This document shows positions 23,906-36,034 of a DNA stretch of 64,000 nucleotides, piece by piece. The position numbers and the translations under genes were made by a program. Under the pieces are notes generated by a model, which worked only from the letters and a program-made list of their open reading frames with translations, was not told the DNA's origin and ran no database searches. The stretch lies in the NCBI RefSeq assembly GCF_032854445.1, contig NC_088303.1, positions 25,523,265 through 25,587,264 of the forward strand. The letters are read 5' to 3'. Every line of letters starts with the position of its first letter. The stretch's first letter is position 1. The stretch comes from Liolophura sinensis (Eukaryota; Mollusca; Polyplacophora; Chitonida; Chitonidae).

Positions 23906-24296
23906 AACAAGGTGGACACGGTTAGCCAGAATGAACAACACTCGTCACCATGAATGTCGTCAATAGATGGGGATACAGCTCCATGAATACCTTTTAACTT
24001 CCCAAATGGTAATAGTTTTTATCGGTACTTGGGTAGATAAGTAAATGTTTTCATTCTGCACCACAAGCCTTAATCATTCAATTTATTTTGCATTAACTTT
24101 CTTAACCTCATTTTCTAAACACTCCAAGCCCTTTGTTTATGTATAACAATTAGGCGCATAAGCCGTAAATTAAGAAAGTGTAATAACATTGTTTGTTATT
24201 GATTTGATTGTTGTTTAACGCCACACTAAAAATTCCTTCTCTTGTATGATGGCGGTCAGTTGATGGCGGAAACCGGTCTGCCTTTGGCAACATTGC

Positions 24297-24874
24297 TTTA
24301 AAGGAGAAGAAAACATAAAAATGATACCAAAATCAGCTGAAAGAGCGTGAAAACTTATTTGCAAATATGGTCTTTAATATTTTTTTCAAGGGAAAAGGGT
24401 ATTTGAAAATATGTTTGTATGGTGGGTATTTGGGACCAACTTTTGGTATTTATCGTTGTTGCATAATAATGTTCTAAATAAGGATGTGGTGCTTATCTAA
24501 ATGTTGTTTGTAAATTTGTTGTTTATGTCGAAACATATGCATTTAACCTAAATTATGATAATATTTATGAATATATTAAAATATAAATATGATCCAAATT
24601 GAGATTTGATACATTTGTTAGCTGAAAAGAACAAATTTTAGTACAAAAATATGCATTAAATCTGTGTTACATCCTCATTTATGACATTAGTAAACAAAGG
24701 CTATGAACACCAAAAGGTGTTCCCAAATACCCACCATACAAAATATTAATTTCAAGTGTCTTTTTTCTCCTTGAAGAAAATTGGAAAAAATATTGAAGAC
24801 AACATTTAGGAATAACATTTCGCACTGTTTCCATCTGAACTTTGTGTCATTTTTATGATTTCTCCACCTTTAAA
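24297..24874. mobile_element. long foldback element with TTAA edges (copy B)
   Basis: Homologue of 13240-13817 with the same edges ('tttaaaggagaag' and 'ctccacctttaaa') and the same inner 'tatttgggac' / 'tcccaaata' landmarks, so its insertion predates the duplication. Confidence 0.75.
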
Positions 24875-26242
24875 AATATCACCCATCAGCATACAAAAGA
24901 AACATGAAGTCAGTTAGTTTATTTCTCTCATTCGTTTTGTAAAATGTTTAAAATAATTGAATCACCAGCTCACCAGTGAGATTTTGAGAAGCGTAAGATA
25001 TGGCAACATGGTTTGCAACTGTTCAGGCTTAGTGTGTACAAGGGAAAACTCCTACAAGGTTAAAACAAGCAGGCAATGTTGGAGAAGTTCAGTATTTCAA
25101 ACAATCTCGCTCTGTACAGTTCGTTCATTTGTTACAGCTAGCCTACTTCTGGAGTGCAACTTATCAGTTTCTATATATGCACAATGATCAAGTCATATTG
25201 ATCTTTAAAAACACTTTATTTAAAGTACATAACTTCACTCGAATGAGTAATGAACACTCCTAGCGTTGGTTGTACCAGTACGTTTTAAAAGGTACATGTT
25301 ATTGGAACTGTTTAGTTTCTTGGATTTAAAGATCAAGAACCTACAGGAAATTCATTGTAGGTAAGCATTTATATAGAATAGCGATTAACTCATGTTTCAC
25401 CCACAACTAAAGTGTATAAAATAGTGTCAAGTGTGACCAGAAAATATTCTTTGTCATAGCCTGTGCCTGGATGACCTTGCCGTGCCCATGGACAACTTTA
25501 CCGTTGTTGTTGTCTACACGCATGACCACGCGTCGCGACCTGGTTTGTTTGTGATTTGATGCCTCGCATCTCGCATCTCACAGTGACCTACATCCTTTAC
25601 GAAGAAATAAATAAAATGTCTGTGATAGCTAGATTCTAATAATTAAACTCCATTCAGAGCCTAAGCGTCGCTATTAGAATTGCAAGGTTGAGGATTCGCA
25701 TGCGCATGTTACTGTCAGAGAGAAGAAATTTAAGCAGCCAAGTATAAGCATTGGAGTTACACATAAATTGCATGGCAGGCATTTTCTTATCTCGATAGGT
25801 GAAAGATAAACAAAACTGAAAATGTAATTATTTCTTTCAAAAGAAGTCGAATGCTTATTGTTTTCTTTTCAAAAGTACTTTCTCAGTTAAATGTTTCCTA
25901 TATTGAATATATAATAGAGCTATTCCAACACTTGTAAACTACGGTACTAGAAATAAGTTGGGAAAATGTAGAATATCCGTAGAACTCTAGTGTAGTGGTG
26001 TGTTTCCATGAACCGGATGCCTTGATTGATATATTGTTTTATCGAGTCATTGATGATTAATATCATGCCCATCTGATTTTCACCTTTATGGACGTGTTAC
26101 GGTATTGAAAGTTATTCATATAAATAAGTAAATGACATCAATTTCTAGATTTCCCATGCTGTCTTTTTCGTTGCGGATTATTAGCAATAAGAGATGTATG
26201 GCGTTCATCGAACCGTTTCCGCAAGTGTAAGTTCGTTGAATA

Positions 26243-26880
26243 CTTACATCGGTCCAATGTAGCTATACAACAGCGACCCAACGTACTGTGAGTTACATCG
26301 GTCCAATGTAGCTATACAACAGCGGCCCAACGTACTGTGAGTTACATCGGTGCAATGTAGCTATACAACAGCGGGCCAATGTACTGTGAGTTACATCGGT
26401 CCAATGTAGCTATACCTCAGCCGCCCAACGTACTGTGAGTTATATCGGTCCAACGTAGCTATACAACAGCCGCCCAACGTACTGTGAGTTACATCGGTCC
26501 AATGTAGCTATACCACAGCCGCCCAACGTACTGTGAGTTACATCGGTCCAACGTAGCTATACAACAGCCGCCCAATGTACTGTGAGTTACATCGGTCCAA
26601 TGTAGCTATACAACAGCCGCCCAACGTACTGTGAGTTACATCGGTCCAATGTAGCTATACAACAGCCGCCCAACGTACTGTGAGTTACATCGGTCCAATG
26701 TAGCTATACAACAGCCGCCCAACGTACTGTGAGTTACATCGGTCCAATGTAGCTATACAACAGCCGCCCAACGTACTGTGAGTTACATCGGTCCAATGTA
26801 GCTATACAACAGCCGCCCAACGTACTGTGAGTTACATCGGTCCAATGTAGCTATACAACAGCCGCCCAATGTACTTTTGC
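26243..26880. repeat. 49-bp minisatellite, 13 units (copy B)
   Basis: The same unit as at 16050-16347 but with 13 copies. Units 1-7 carry private substitutions, while units 8-12 are essentially identical, suggesting recent expansion at the distal end. The array starts directly after the point where about 360 bp of copy A is missing. Confidence 0.95.
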
Positions 26881-27812
26881 ACAATGGCCCAATGTTGGAA
26901 CCGACGCCGGTTCTTGACTGGCACAAGACAACGGCCCAGCCTCGGGTTGATGCTGGGCTAACTTTGTCTTTGTTCCTCATAGGTAGTAGAATATACCGGA
27001 ATGTCATTAGAACATGTCGGCTCAGTGTATATAATTTTAAGGAGCACAGCGGTTCATCGCTGGGCTAACGTTGACTGATTATGGATAACTAGCAGAAAGT
27101 ATAGTGGGCCAATGTCGGGCTGTTGTTGAAACAAAATGTGACTTGTAATTGACCCACAGACTCCAAATGACCATTGCTGCCGGTCCCAAATCATTAATCC
27201 TGTTAAACTCTATTCCATCGGAGTAACCGGTAAAACAACGTTGACATTCATCAGAATAAATAAGCTCTATATAGTGTATATGAGGAATAATAAATTAGAT
27301 ATTAGCACTGCCGGTATTCAAAATCAAAACAATCAAATGTGAAGATTAACTTAATTACTAAATTTTACAGTCTAAATATTCAATAAAATTAATCCAATAT
27401 TTCTAACACAGTGATCTTTTGACATGTGTCTTTTATACACTGATTAATGTACGAAACGGAACAAACTGAGCGAAAACAGAATATGGAGATGAAAGTGGTA
27501 GCTATTAAATAGCATAAGCGTACATATACGACTCTGAAATCAATGTAAAGGTGAATTTATGGGCTGGTAGTTATATTTGATCTGCCCATGAGAAGTCTCC
27601 ATCCATTCAGTTCACCAGCCTTCCACAACGACTATTCGATGATATTTTTAATGACTTCATGTGTAATGGATAAAGTACTTCCTCTGGAGTGCACTGACAT
27701 TTGATCTCACCCACTCATTTCCAGTCTTGCGGTGTAATGGCTAAAGGCTTTCCTCTGAAGGTAACTCTAGGACTTGAGTCCAAATCTCCACCTCAAAAGT
27801 TAAATACTGTAC

Positions 27813-28755
27813 TGTGTGGGAGTCCATAAGAACATGCCTTTATAGTCTGCATGTCTCCTATTACATATGTAACAAATCACATTAACTTCGAGAAGCACAT
27901 TTGTGAAAGTATATAAGATTTAAAATCAATGAGCTGTAAACAAAAGGTGAGAAAATGAATTGATGAACAAAACTTCCATTTCCAAAAGAAAAAGTCACAG
28001 GAAATTTAGGTTGATTACCGATTTCTTGTGATCGATCCAATTTCTTGTGATCGATCCAATTTCTTTCTTTTCTTTCTTAGGGCCCTGGATATTTTGCTCT
28101 TGCTGATGAGAATTCTTGAGAAACTAGTGACCTCTGTCCAAACACTGCTCACAGATCGAAGTCTTTGGACCATTTGACATCAAACATCTTTCCTTGCTTG
28201 AGCATGGGGAAAGTGGGCAAGGTCACAGCCGGCTAAGCTAGCTTGGCTATACTATAGGCCTATTGTGCGTAACAGGTCATCAGTAGGCTACCCAAATTCT
28301 GAGGCTGGACAAGGTTTTATTGCTTACTACAGTGTCATATTTCACTGTATGTATGTATATGTATGTATATAACTGGAGTAGTTCCAGTGTAAGTCTTGAG
28401 AAAGGTGAAGGAAACAAACTATAAGCCATTCAAATGTCATTTCACGGACAGCTACTACTGTGTGCTAAATTGTACATGGATAATATGTGGGAATTTTATG
28501 CCTTCTCTCTGTCATACCTTCTATAACTTGCATAATTTTCTTTTGTGTGACTAAGCTTACGCCTGCAAGACTGAGAGAAACTGCCATTATGATTTAACAT
28601 TCCATCATATAATATATAGTTAGAAAACCAGACACTGTCTGAACCACTATTAAAAATGTCTACAGACAATGGCAAATATATATCCCATGGCTGCGCTGCT
28701 GAGTGATATCTTACTATCATCAATTCGTTGTTGTCTAGCATACTTTCCAGTGAGG
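27813..28755. other. unique DNA after the duplication; one weak exon-like segment
   Basis: At 28081-28177, preceded by a strong pyrimidine tract and AG (28079-28080), one frame reads 31 residues ending in TGA (LDILLLLMRILEKLV with following TSVQTLLTD). It could be a terminal exon, but nothing identifies it and no partner exon was found. A 20-bp unit ('tttcttgtgatcgatccaat') is repeated in tandem at 28021-28061. Confidence 0.25.
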
Positions 28756-28905
28756 GCGGCAGACCAACATTGGCCCAGCATAAGTCCGACATTGGTCCAA
28801 CATTAGTCCGACACTGATCCAACATCAGCCCGACATTGATCCAACATCAGGCCGACAGCGGTGCAGCATCAGTCCAACATTGGTCCAGCATCAGTGCGAC
28901 ACTGA
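28756..28905. repeat. 20-bp degenerate tandem repeats
   Basis: About seven units of the type 'acattggtccaacatcagtc' with alternating 'cgac' and 'caac'. They resemble the motifs after the 49-bp minisatellites and those at 30730-30885; the retrotransposon relic lies between these two patches. Confidence 0.65.
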
Positions 28906-29189
28906 CAAATGATGAAGCAGCAGAATGATATCTTGCAATTAAACAATGTTGTCATCAAATTATATTCCAATAAATTTCACCTTCAAACATGGGCCCAAGG
29001 GTTGACCAACAGTGGCAAAAGTACTTAAAGTTGGGCGGCATGATTACGTTTTCTAACGTAAGCCAATGTTGCCAAACCGATCCATATTTAATCGACAGAA
29101 CAACAATTTGTCATCATTATATACATCCGATGAAGTCAATCAAAATCAGTAAATACAGTGTTAGGCCACCATTCACGAGGACATATTTA

Positions 29190-30693
29190 ACAAACTTAAT
29201 AAAGTAATATCGAGATGAAGAAAAGAATACTATGAGCATAAATTTAATAAAGCAAATAACGACATAAAAGGTACATGGAAATTTTTAACGAACTTTTAAA
29301 CGAAATAAGGTGACATACCGACAAATTTTACTGATGAACACAATGACCTCTTAGATGATCAAACAACAGCAACAAATATTTCAGCACTGATGCGTGAGAT
29401 CTAAAACAAACTATCCCTGAAACCATGACATCTCCTCTTCATTTTCTGCAACAAGCACCTAACGCAAATTTTAACCTATCATCAATCACACCGAGCGATG
29501 TTAAATGTATTATCCGGGAACTACGATCCTCTGTCCCAGGTATTAATGGCGTATGTATGTCTTTGTTGAAATCAGCCTCAGACTATATCTCAATGCCCCT
29601 TTCTCATATATTTAATCTTTCCTTTAGAACTGGTATGATCCCAACACTGTTAAAAACAGGTAAAGTAACACCAATCTTCAATCTGGTGATAAAGCTACTT
29701 ACGCTAACTGTTGGCCGATTTCTGTACTATCTGGTATCAGCAAGCTTGTAGAAAAATTAGTTGCCCTGTACTAGTTGCTTTTCTGGACACAAATGCCCTA
29801 ATAACAAATACGGTTTTCGATCAAACAAATCCACTGTACATGCCACCTCTGTCCTATGCGAAAAATTAGTTTTGACCAAGGAACAGCGTAAATTCAACGT
29901 AAATTCAAAGTTTCTTTCTTTGTCAGAATATAACAAATGACTGGTTCAAGAGCTATCTGTCCAACATGTCAGGATGTGATTCCTATAAAGGGGCCATCTC
30001 TCATATGTCCCCAATTGACTGTGGAGTGTCCCAATGCTCCATATTACGACCCCTAGTGTTTTCAGTCGATATAAATCACATAATTCCTCGATCGTCTCTT
30101 AGGAATTATAAAACATGTAAAGAAAATTAATGAACAAAAAAAACACTTCTGATACTGTATTCCTCGCTCATTCTACCTTACCTATCTTGTGCAAATGCAT
30201 TTTTGGGTAACACCTACAGGACTCACGTAAATCCCTTGTATATTTTGCAAAATCAAAGACTAAATCTCCATAGACCTTTTTCAAGAACTAACATCTCCGT
30301 ATATTTCATTAATTTGAAAGGTCCTCGAGAATGGAACAAACATCTCCAATATCTTAAAACTATCAACTCTTTTTCTCTATATAGAAATCAAGGACCGCCT
30401 CATACATATTATGAAATCAGGTCTCTAGCAACAAACTAATATATATCGTATCACCATCAGCCCGTCTTGTATCTTATCATATCGACACAGATATGCATGT
30501 ACATTTTTTTTCTAATTATACCTCCTGTATGTACGTTTATAACGGGATAAAACAAGTCCTTCGGACTTTATTCCGCCCTGCAGTCATTCAAACATTTGTT
30601 TGTAATCATAAATGTTTAATTTAATGTCTTCTTTATTATATCTTTGTATTCATCTGTTTTCTGACTGTTAGTGAATAAACAAACAAACAAAAC
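29190..30693 (+). mobile_element. non-LTR retrotransposon relic (reverse transcriptase ORF)
   Basis: A heavily mutated LINE. Around 29200-29290 the frame reads KEYYEHKF and NDIKGTWKF, typical of the linker before the reverse transcriptase. At 29425-29700 it reads ITPSDVKCII, LRSSVPGINGV, PLSHIFNLSFRTG and GKVTPIF, the start of the RT domain. A frameshift leads to PISVLSGISKLVEKLV, and then fragments with CGVSQCSILRPLVF. The catalytic YxDD segment appears to be deleted. The C-terminal end (GPREWNKHL at about 30203-30439) is followed by a 3' tail of (AAAC)n near 30680. Many stops and deletions make it non-functional. Confidence 0.85.
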
Positions 30694-30729
30694 AGACAAT
30701 ATTTGGAGTTGTTAGTGACAGTGGACATT

Positions 30730-30885
30730 GAGCCAACGCTGAACTGATGTTGGTCAAATTGCATGTGTTAGAAAAGCTGAAGTTGTAGGGTGGATCAACT
30801 TCGGGCCAACGTTGGTCAACTGATGTCGACGCTTGCCAAGCTTACACGACATTCTGCCAACGTCAGCCCAATGTATGCATGCTGT
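30730..30885. repeat. degenerate 'gccaacgttggtc' repeats
   Basis: Irregular repeats such as 'gagccaacgctgaactgatg', 'cgggccaacgttggtcaact' and 'gccaacgtcagcccaatgta', of the same kind as 28756-28905. Confidence 0.5.
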
Positions 30886-31062
30886 GTGGGTTAAGCCTAG
30901 TTGGAAGAAACCTGAGGGAACGGCGTTAAACCGCCGACCTTCGACAAGTTATTGACCAATTTTCTACTTACATATGTGTTTAGAAATGTCTTCAGTGAGG
31001 GTATATATATATGAATTGTGCCATGTGCATGACTTTTTAAACAACTGAAACTCTTGTCCCAG

Positions 31063-31130
31063 GTGTCAGGCTACGAAGACGAGATAAAGTTGTCAGTTCA
31101 GAGCATTCGAATGTGGGTCGAAAAGTTAAG
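31063..31130 (+). CDS. candidate internal exon of an unidentified gene
   Basis: A 68-bp segment bounded by 'cttgtcccag' (acceptor AG at 31061-31062) and the donor GTATGA at 31131. One frame is open: VSGYEDEIKLSVQS with IRMWVEKLR, a charged, helical-looking peptide. It ends in phase 2 and joins the candidate exon at 32503-32606 exactly in frame, with an arginine codon formed across the junction. I do not recognise the protein. Two independent splice signals plus phase agreement make it more than a chance frame, but no homology could be tested. Confidence 0.45.
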
Positions 31131-31139
31131 GTATGACGT

Positions 31140-32440
31140 CAGCGAGGGATAGATTTAGGACACCTTCATCGAGTTACACACAAGACACTGCTATAGTGCG
31201 CCTCATATATATCTGGCATTAAAATAACGTAATGTGTATATGGAGAGTAGGTTTACCTGCAAATGATGAATGTGATCTTTCCATGGGATGCCTGAGTATT
31301 TGAATCCGCGATGTTCTGGTGCACGTGTACATTTGACAAATGTGTATTTGTTCGATGTGACGAATCGAACGTGTGTGGTGTCTCAAATCTCGAAATAAAA
31401 ATTTGATAAAACTCTGTTGAAAATAACAGACTAGAGTTGCTTGTTTGAATTTAAATCATTTTTAGAGAAGCTTTTCTGCTCAACGTTCCACGCTCTCTTT
31501 GCGAGGTTGCTGTAAGTTCTATGTTCTAGTGCGCCCCAGAAAAGCATGTTGAGCAAACCCTGGGTAAATATTTATACAAATATATAAAGTAATACGTGGC
31601 TTGGTACATTATTACACCGTTAACGGGTTGAAAAAACGGATCATAAAAATTTAGCCCAACATGTGAACGGGCGTCGTAATGATTGTCGCAATACAGCGCA
31701 CATGTGCTCGAGTTGTTCAAGAGAGATTAGTAACACCGTTGTATTCCCGCTTTGGATGGATGTTGATTTTTAGGTGATGAGAAGGCCGTCGACTGTTATT
31801 GATCCTCTCATAAACTGGATCATGCGTGAAATCATCACCCACAGGATTATCTCACTTAAATAGAATAGCACTTACGTTTTTACTTTGCACCCTTTTTGTT
31901 TCTTTTTTAATGATAACTCTTGGTAACGCAATGTAAAATGAGGTCAGGGACTTGAATATATATGTGCACCACTGTATACCCTGAGTAGGTTAGTGACCCG
32001 TAAGGGATAAACTCTGTCACAATACTTCGCCATTTGGTTATATACGGTTTGCAGACCATGCAGTTGCTCCGTCTCTTCTGTTTATGATGGTGACAAATGA
32101 CGTACGATCAGACTAATCTATACAAAGTACCGGTAGTTAAAAGCTTTTCTGCACAGTTACTGCATTCGTATAATCTAAAATGAACATTTATAACATGACT
32201 TCGGTGCAATATCCTATCCATTTTTTGGCGATCACCATGGAGTTATACATTTAAATGCCGATCTCCATGTATTTATCCATTTAAATGTTTCCTTATTAAA
32301 TTCTGATAGAAAAAAGTCAGGAGCAATGAAGGCATCAGGAAGGCATCACAAAATCCTATTGGCTGCCGTCTAGCACAGAAATATGCAGGCCTAAAAATTT
32401 AGCTCTTTGTTAAGCGGTTAAATGTGACCGAGGTTTTCTG
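31140..32440. other. putative intron / intergenic DNA
   Basis: AT-rich, with no recognisable gene. If 31063-31130 and 32503-32606 are exons of one gene, this is most of the intron between them. The minus frame at 31526-31720 has no supporting features. Confidence 0.35.
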
Positions 32441-32502
32441 TCTATGGTGACCTCATTTTCGTCGCTGTTTGGAGACTCGTCAAGTTTTTCCCACTTCTGC
32501 AG

Positions 32503-32606
32503 AAAAGCCCGTGTGATAAAGTACAACTCCGACCCTGCGAACTTCACTCAGGCGCCCGAGGGTCATATCAACCAGATCACGGCAGAAGCTTTCCTGCAAT
32601 ATCACT
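32503..32606 (+). CDS. candidate internal exon of an unidentified gene (second)
   Basis: A 104-bp segment preceded by a pyrimidine-rich tract and AG (32501-32502) and followed by the consensus donor GTGAGT at 32607. GC content is higher than in the surroundings. The frame reads KARVIKYNSDPANFTQ then APEGHINQITAEAFLQYH. The frame is also open upstream to an ATG at 32444, so a first coding exon 32444-32606 (54 codons) is an alternative. The phase agrees with the 31063-31130 exon. It ends in phase 1, and the next exon was not found with confidence. The family is not recognised. Confidence 0.45.
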
Positions 32607-33170
32607 GTGAGTTTTTCTGATTTTCCTATAGGCAAAGCAACTTACTTTTAGACGAAAACATAAGGTTGTCTTTAATCTTTGCGGTAGTTGTGAAGAGAAG
32701 GGTGACCCTATTGTTACTCAATGAGCAACTTCTCAGATGTTCATTGTGAAAAACTGCTACTTCAGTTGGCGTCACTTTACCACATGACACCACTCTCATC
32801 ATGGCAGAGATAAATCCTTTCTGGTTGGTTGAAAACACTTCACGCACTCTTCTTGTTTTGTTTATCGTTGCTCGTGATTTAACCTCGCTTTCAACATTAT
32901 TTTTCATCAGGAAGGTGTCACTGATGTCGCCACAGTTATAGTGCTGCTTCACTGGTAGAAACCATGTCAAAGACACTTGTTATACTTTTATCTTTTAATC
33001 ATTACAGTTTATATTATTTGAAACAACTTTTTTTGCTGTTCTGGTACATGATACAAACGTGATATCTTGCGTCTGAATTAACTGGGCGGCCCTGGAAGTT
33101 CTTTCTTATGACATGATGTATATGGAATTTTTGCGTGTCTCTGTGAGCCAAAGACTGATGTTACAACATG

Positions 33171-33172
33171 AC

Positions 33173-33233
<61 letters not shown>
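33171..33233. repeat. (TA)n microsatellite
   Basis: About 60 bp of uninterrupted AT dinucleotides. Confidence 0.97.
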
Positions 33234-33236
<3 letters not shown>

Positions 33237-33699
33237 TGTATCACATGAAATATAGTTGCTTCTTGTGATGTGATGTTTAGTTGTATTTCATGAGATATGT
33301 ATAGCTGTCTGCGTGGCATGAGTTGGCAAATACAGTTGTTTGGTGTCTTCATATAAATAATACTCTATATTGCCTAAGATTTCAAAGGTGTGGCGTCAGA
33401 GAACATACGCAATTGTTTGCCTAAAAACCACGTGGGCTTTGGATTATAAGTAAGCCTACCTGTTTTACATGCAGGTACATGTAATATTTACAGCGATTCA
33501 TACACTATAATATACACAACCCACCGAAGACGCAATACGTGAGGCGATTGCTTAGGTCGTGTAGGTCACATGTTAGCCAGTACAGTGGATGTAAGAAAAT
33601 GAGAGCACAAGCGGCCATTCTAATCTAGGTCAGGCCACGTCTACACACATTTCTTGAGGATTGACTGCCTGTAGGTGGAACAGATGCAAAGAATAAGCC

Positions 33700-34330
33700 C
33701 GCGTATAACAACATGGTATTACTCTAACCCTTGTCACTGTGATAGCACTATATACTAACCATTCCAATGTAATACATATTATGGCGTTTATACTACCTGT
33801 TTTAACTGCATGCAATACCCAAACAAATGTCCAACAGTTTTCCCCTTGTCACGGTAATACGTATAACACTGTAGTAAATGGCAACCTGTGGCTATAACGC
33901 GGACAGCATCGAACTTCACAATTACCGTTGTCACGTTATCAATATGCATATCAGCCTGTGTATTAACAGTTGTCACGGTAATTCGCACAGAACCGTAGAT
34001 TACACTTCAAGCTGACTCGGTATTTAACACGACAGACTACATGTATATTATACCATTGCTACCATATATAACACCGTAGTATACACCAACCGTTGTCACT
34101 GTAGTGGTTATACAACCCGCAGTTTGTTCTAACCCATGCCACTGTAATATACGTTCGTCTTCACATGACTGCAAAATGGTTAAGTACGACGTAAACAAGC
34201 ATATATTTGTAACAGACAGCATCGTAGACTACGTTGACAGTTGTCACGGTGATACATATAATCAGCCAGCCGCTTTCGCTGTAGTACTTTTAGCGCTGTA
34301 ATCTTCACCAACCGTTGTCAATGCAACAGG
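33700..34330. repeat. degenerate repeats around 'accgttgtcacggtaata'
   Basis: The motif 'gttgtcac(g/t)gtaatac' plus 'aacaccgtagta' recurs about eight times at irregular spacings of roughly 50-90 bp (for example near 33725, 33845, 33925, 33968, 34090, 34240 and 34310). It looks like an old, strongly diverged minisatellite. The open frames across it are weak. Confidence 0.5.
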
Positions 34331-35950
34331 TAGAGCGCGGTTGTATCTATACATTCGAACTGTAGTTCAATTTTGGGATGAGCAAGATAACATTTTTTTC
34401 CTGTAACCATATTGCCTGAGACAGAAAATGGTCATATTTTTAATAAATGCGGATTTTGTTTCACTGTAGCAGCAAAATTCAGTTCAATCATCAACATGTA
34501 ATAGGTTCCGATTTTTAAACTGCAACATGTTGAATCTTCTGTCACATAACCAACGTCTGTCGTTCGAGAAGGTCGCTCATAGCGTGATTCCCGCGCATGT
34601 CCTGATTCACGTACCGGAAACGTAGGGATTAATGTATGCACAGCATTTGAATTTTACACTTCAAATAAATGAATTAGAATTGAACGGAGAAAATTATATC
34701 AAAAGAGTGTGCACTGCTATTTGGATGAAGTTCGTTTTCTCTTCCTTACACGCAGTTGTGTTAAACTGATCGATAAGAAGCTGTGTGGTTTTTGACCATG
34801 TTGTACTCTAAAATGAAAATTTGATATGATGAACAGATTATTATGTCGTTCTGTGATCAGCGATGTTGTATCATCCGCTGTCCTTGTTCGAGGTCAAACC
34901 GCGTCACAGGCAGAGCTCCTAGACCGGGAAAGATACGACATTTCTTAGCTGATACGAGGATCACACGCTCACATGACAATGTCACTGATCGTCTACTGTG
35001 TTCCTGCTGATGGTAAAATAAAGTGCCGAAATAATGATTCACAATGAAGTCACATACAGGTATATAAAGCCGCGTTGGATATATGAACAGTGGCAATCAA
35101 AGCACAGATGAGATACATGTTTTAACTAAATCGACTACATTATTTACTAACATGGTATACGGTTTGAATACAGATTTCATTCATTCGCTTAAAACATTCC
35201 CCGCGTCTTTCCAACATCATTGAAAGCTGTTCACTGTTTCACTTTGTTTGCCTCCGTCTTAATTCCATCCTCCAACACTTTCTTAGTTCTTGGGTAGTTT
35301 GTGTTGAGCATTATTTTGGGAATTGGTCTTGCGATTATTGACTTGAAAATTTGGTTGGTATGCGAATGTCTGTGTTTACGCCTACATTGAAATCACGTGG
35401 CATTTCGTTGTGTCATTGACTAATCGCAGCTCACTACCACTGTACATGTAGGCCATTGTGGTCAGTCCATCGACGTCATTTAAGTGTGGTATTCAGAAAA
35501 GTCCTGTCTGAATGACACGCCGAATTTCAAAGTTGCTCCCAAGCAAACCTAGAACATAGTAGCATGATGAAATTGTGTAGAGGCTCCTAACCCAGGCCGT
35601 AGATATCTGTAGAGGTCAGCCTCAATGTCATTCTAGAGATTTATTGTCCAGCCCCACCCCCTCCCTTCCCTGCAGGCTATTATGCTTGAATGAACGATTG
35701 CGAGTTAACACATTTGCATCCTTCCGCATATTAACGTGACGGTCTGTCACCTACAGCGGATTCAGTATCAGTTCAATAAAATAGTGCAATGTCTTTGTAA
35801 TGATTAAGTACATGATAAACAATATTTTCAAGTCTTGCTTTTAGGAACATACAATTCTTCAGAGCGGGGCATGTTTGTTTCTATGTTATTTCAATTCACT
35901 TTGACGTGCTGTATTTGTGTAACATAGCGTTATAAATGTCACCATCTGTG
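34331..35950. other. intergenic DNA, weak promoter-like site
   Basis: No recognisable gene. A TATA-like 'tatataaag' near 35060 faces the plus strand upstream of SCP C, but no matching first exon with a donor was identified. A pyrimidine-rich tract ending 'cttccctgcag' near 35673 is acceptor-like without a clear exon. Confidence 0.3.
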
Positions 35951-35953
35951 CAG

Positions 35954-36034
35954 GAACGCCATGTCACAGCTATCCTGGGTTTGGTAGAGGCTGTCCAGGG
36001 CAAATTTGAGGTCCAAAAGGTTCACTTCATATAA
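35954..36034 (+). CDS. possible terminal exon of an unidentified gene
   Basis: After the acceptor-like 'ccatctgtgcag' (AG at 35952-35953) one frame reads ERHVTAILGLVEAVQGKFEV then QKVHFI and stops at 36032-36034. The composition looks protein-like and differs from the AT-rich surroundings. It might belong to the same gene as 31063-32606, but an intervening exon would be needed because the phases do not match directly. Unrecognised; low certainty. Confidence 0.25.
   Translation, partial: ERHVTAILGLVEAVQGKFEVQKVHFI

Larger units (their letters stand above)
17539..27812. repeat. segmental duplication, copy B
   Basis: A direct repeat of 6121-17326 in the same orientation, with only a spacer of about 210 bp between the copies. 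It includes SCP copy B, which has lost its ATG. Relative to copy A it lacks the long TA tract and the 15058-15552 and 15687-16050 blocks. It gains about 150 bp near 17610-17760, a 104-bp hairpin at 21436 and seven extra minisatellite units. Substitutions are spread evenly and are a few per cent by eye. Confidence 0.93.

Noticed and set aside
26783-27007. Minus frame reading NIGPLCKSTLGGCC repeats
   Set aside because: It lies in the 49-bp minisatellite and its diverged flank; the repeat unit is not a multiple of three.
28496-28825. 109-residue minus frame
   Set aside because: Part of it is the 20-bp degenerate repeat; the rest has no recognisable domain or splice signals.
32626-32976. 116-residue minus frame
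   Set aside because: It lies in the presumed intron after the 32503-32606 exon on the other strand, and nothing is recognisable.
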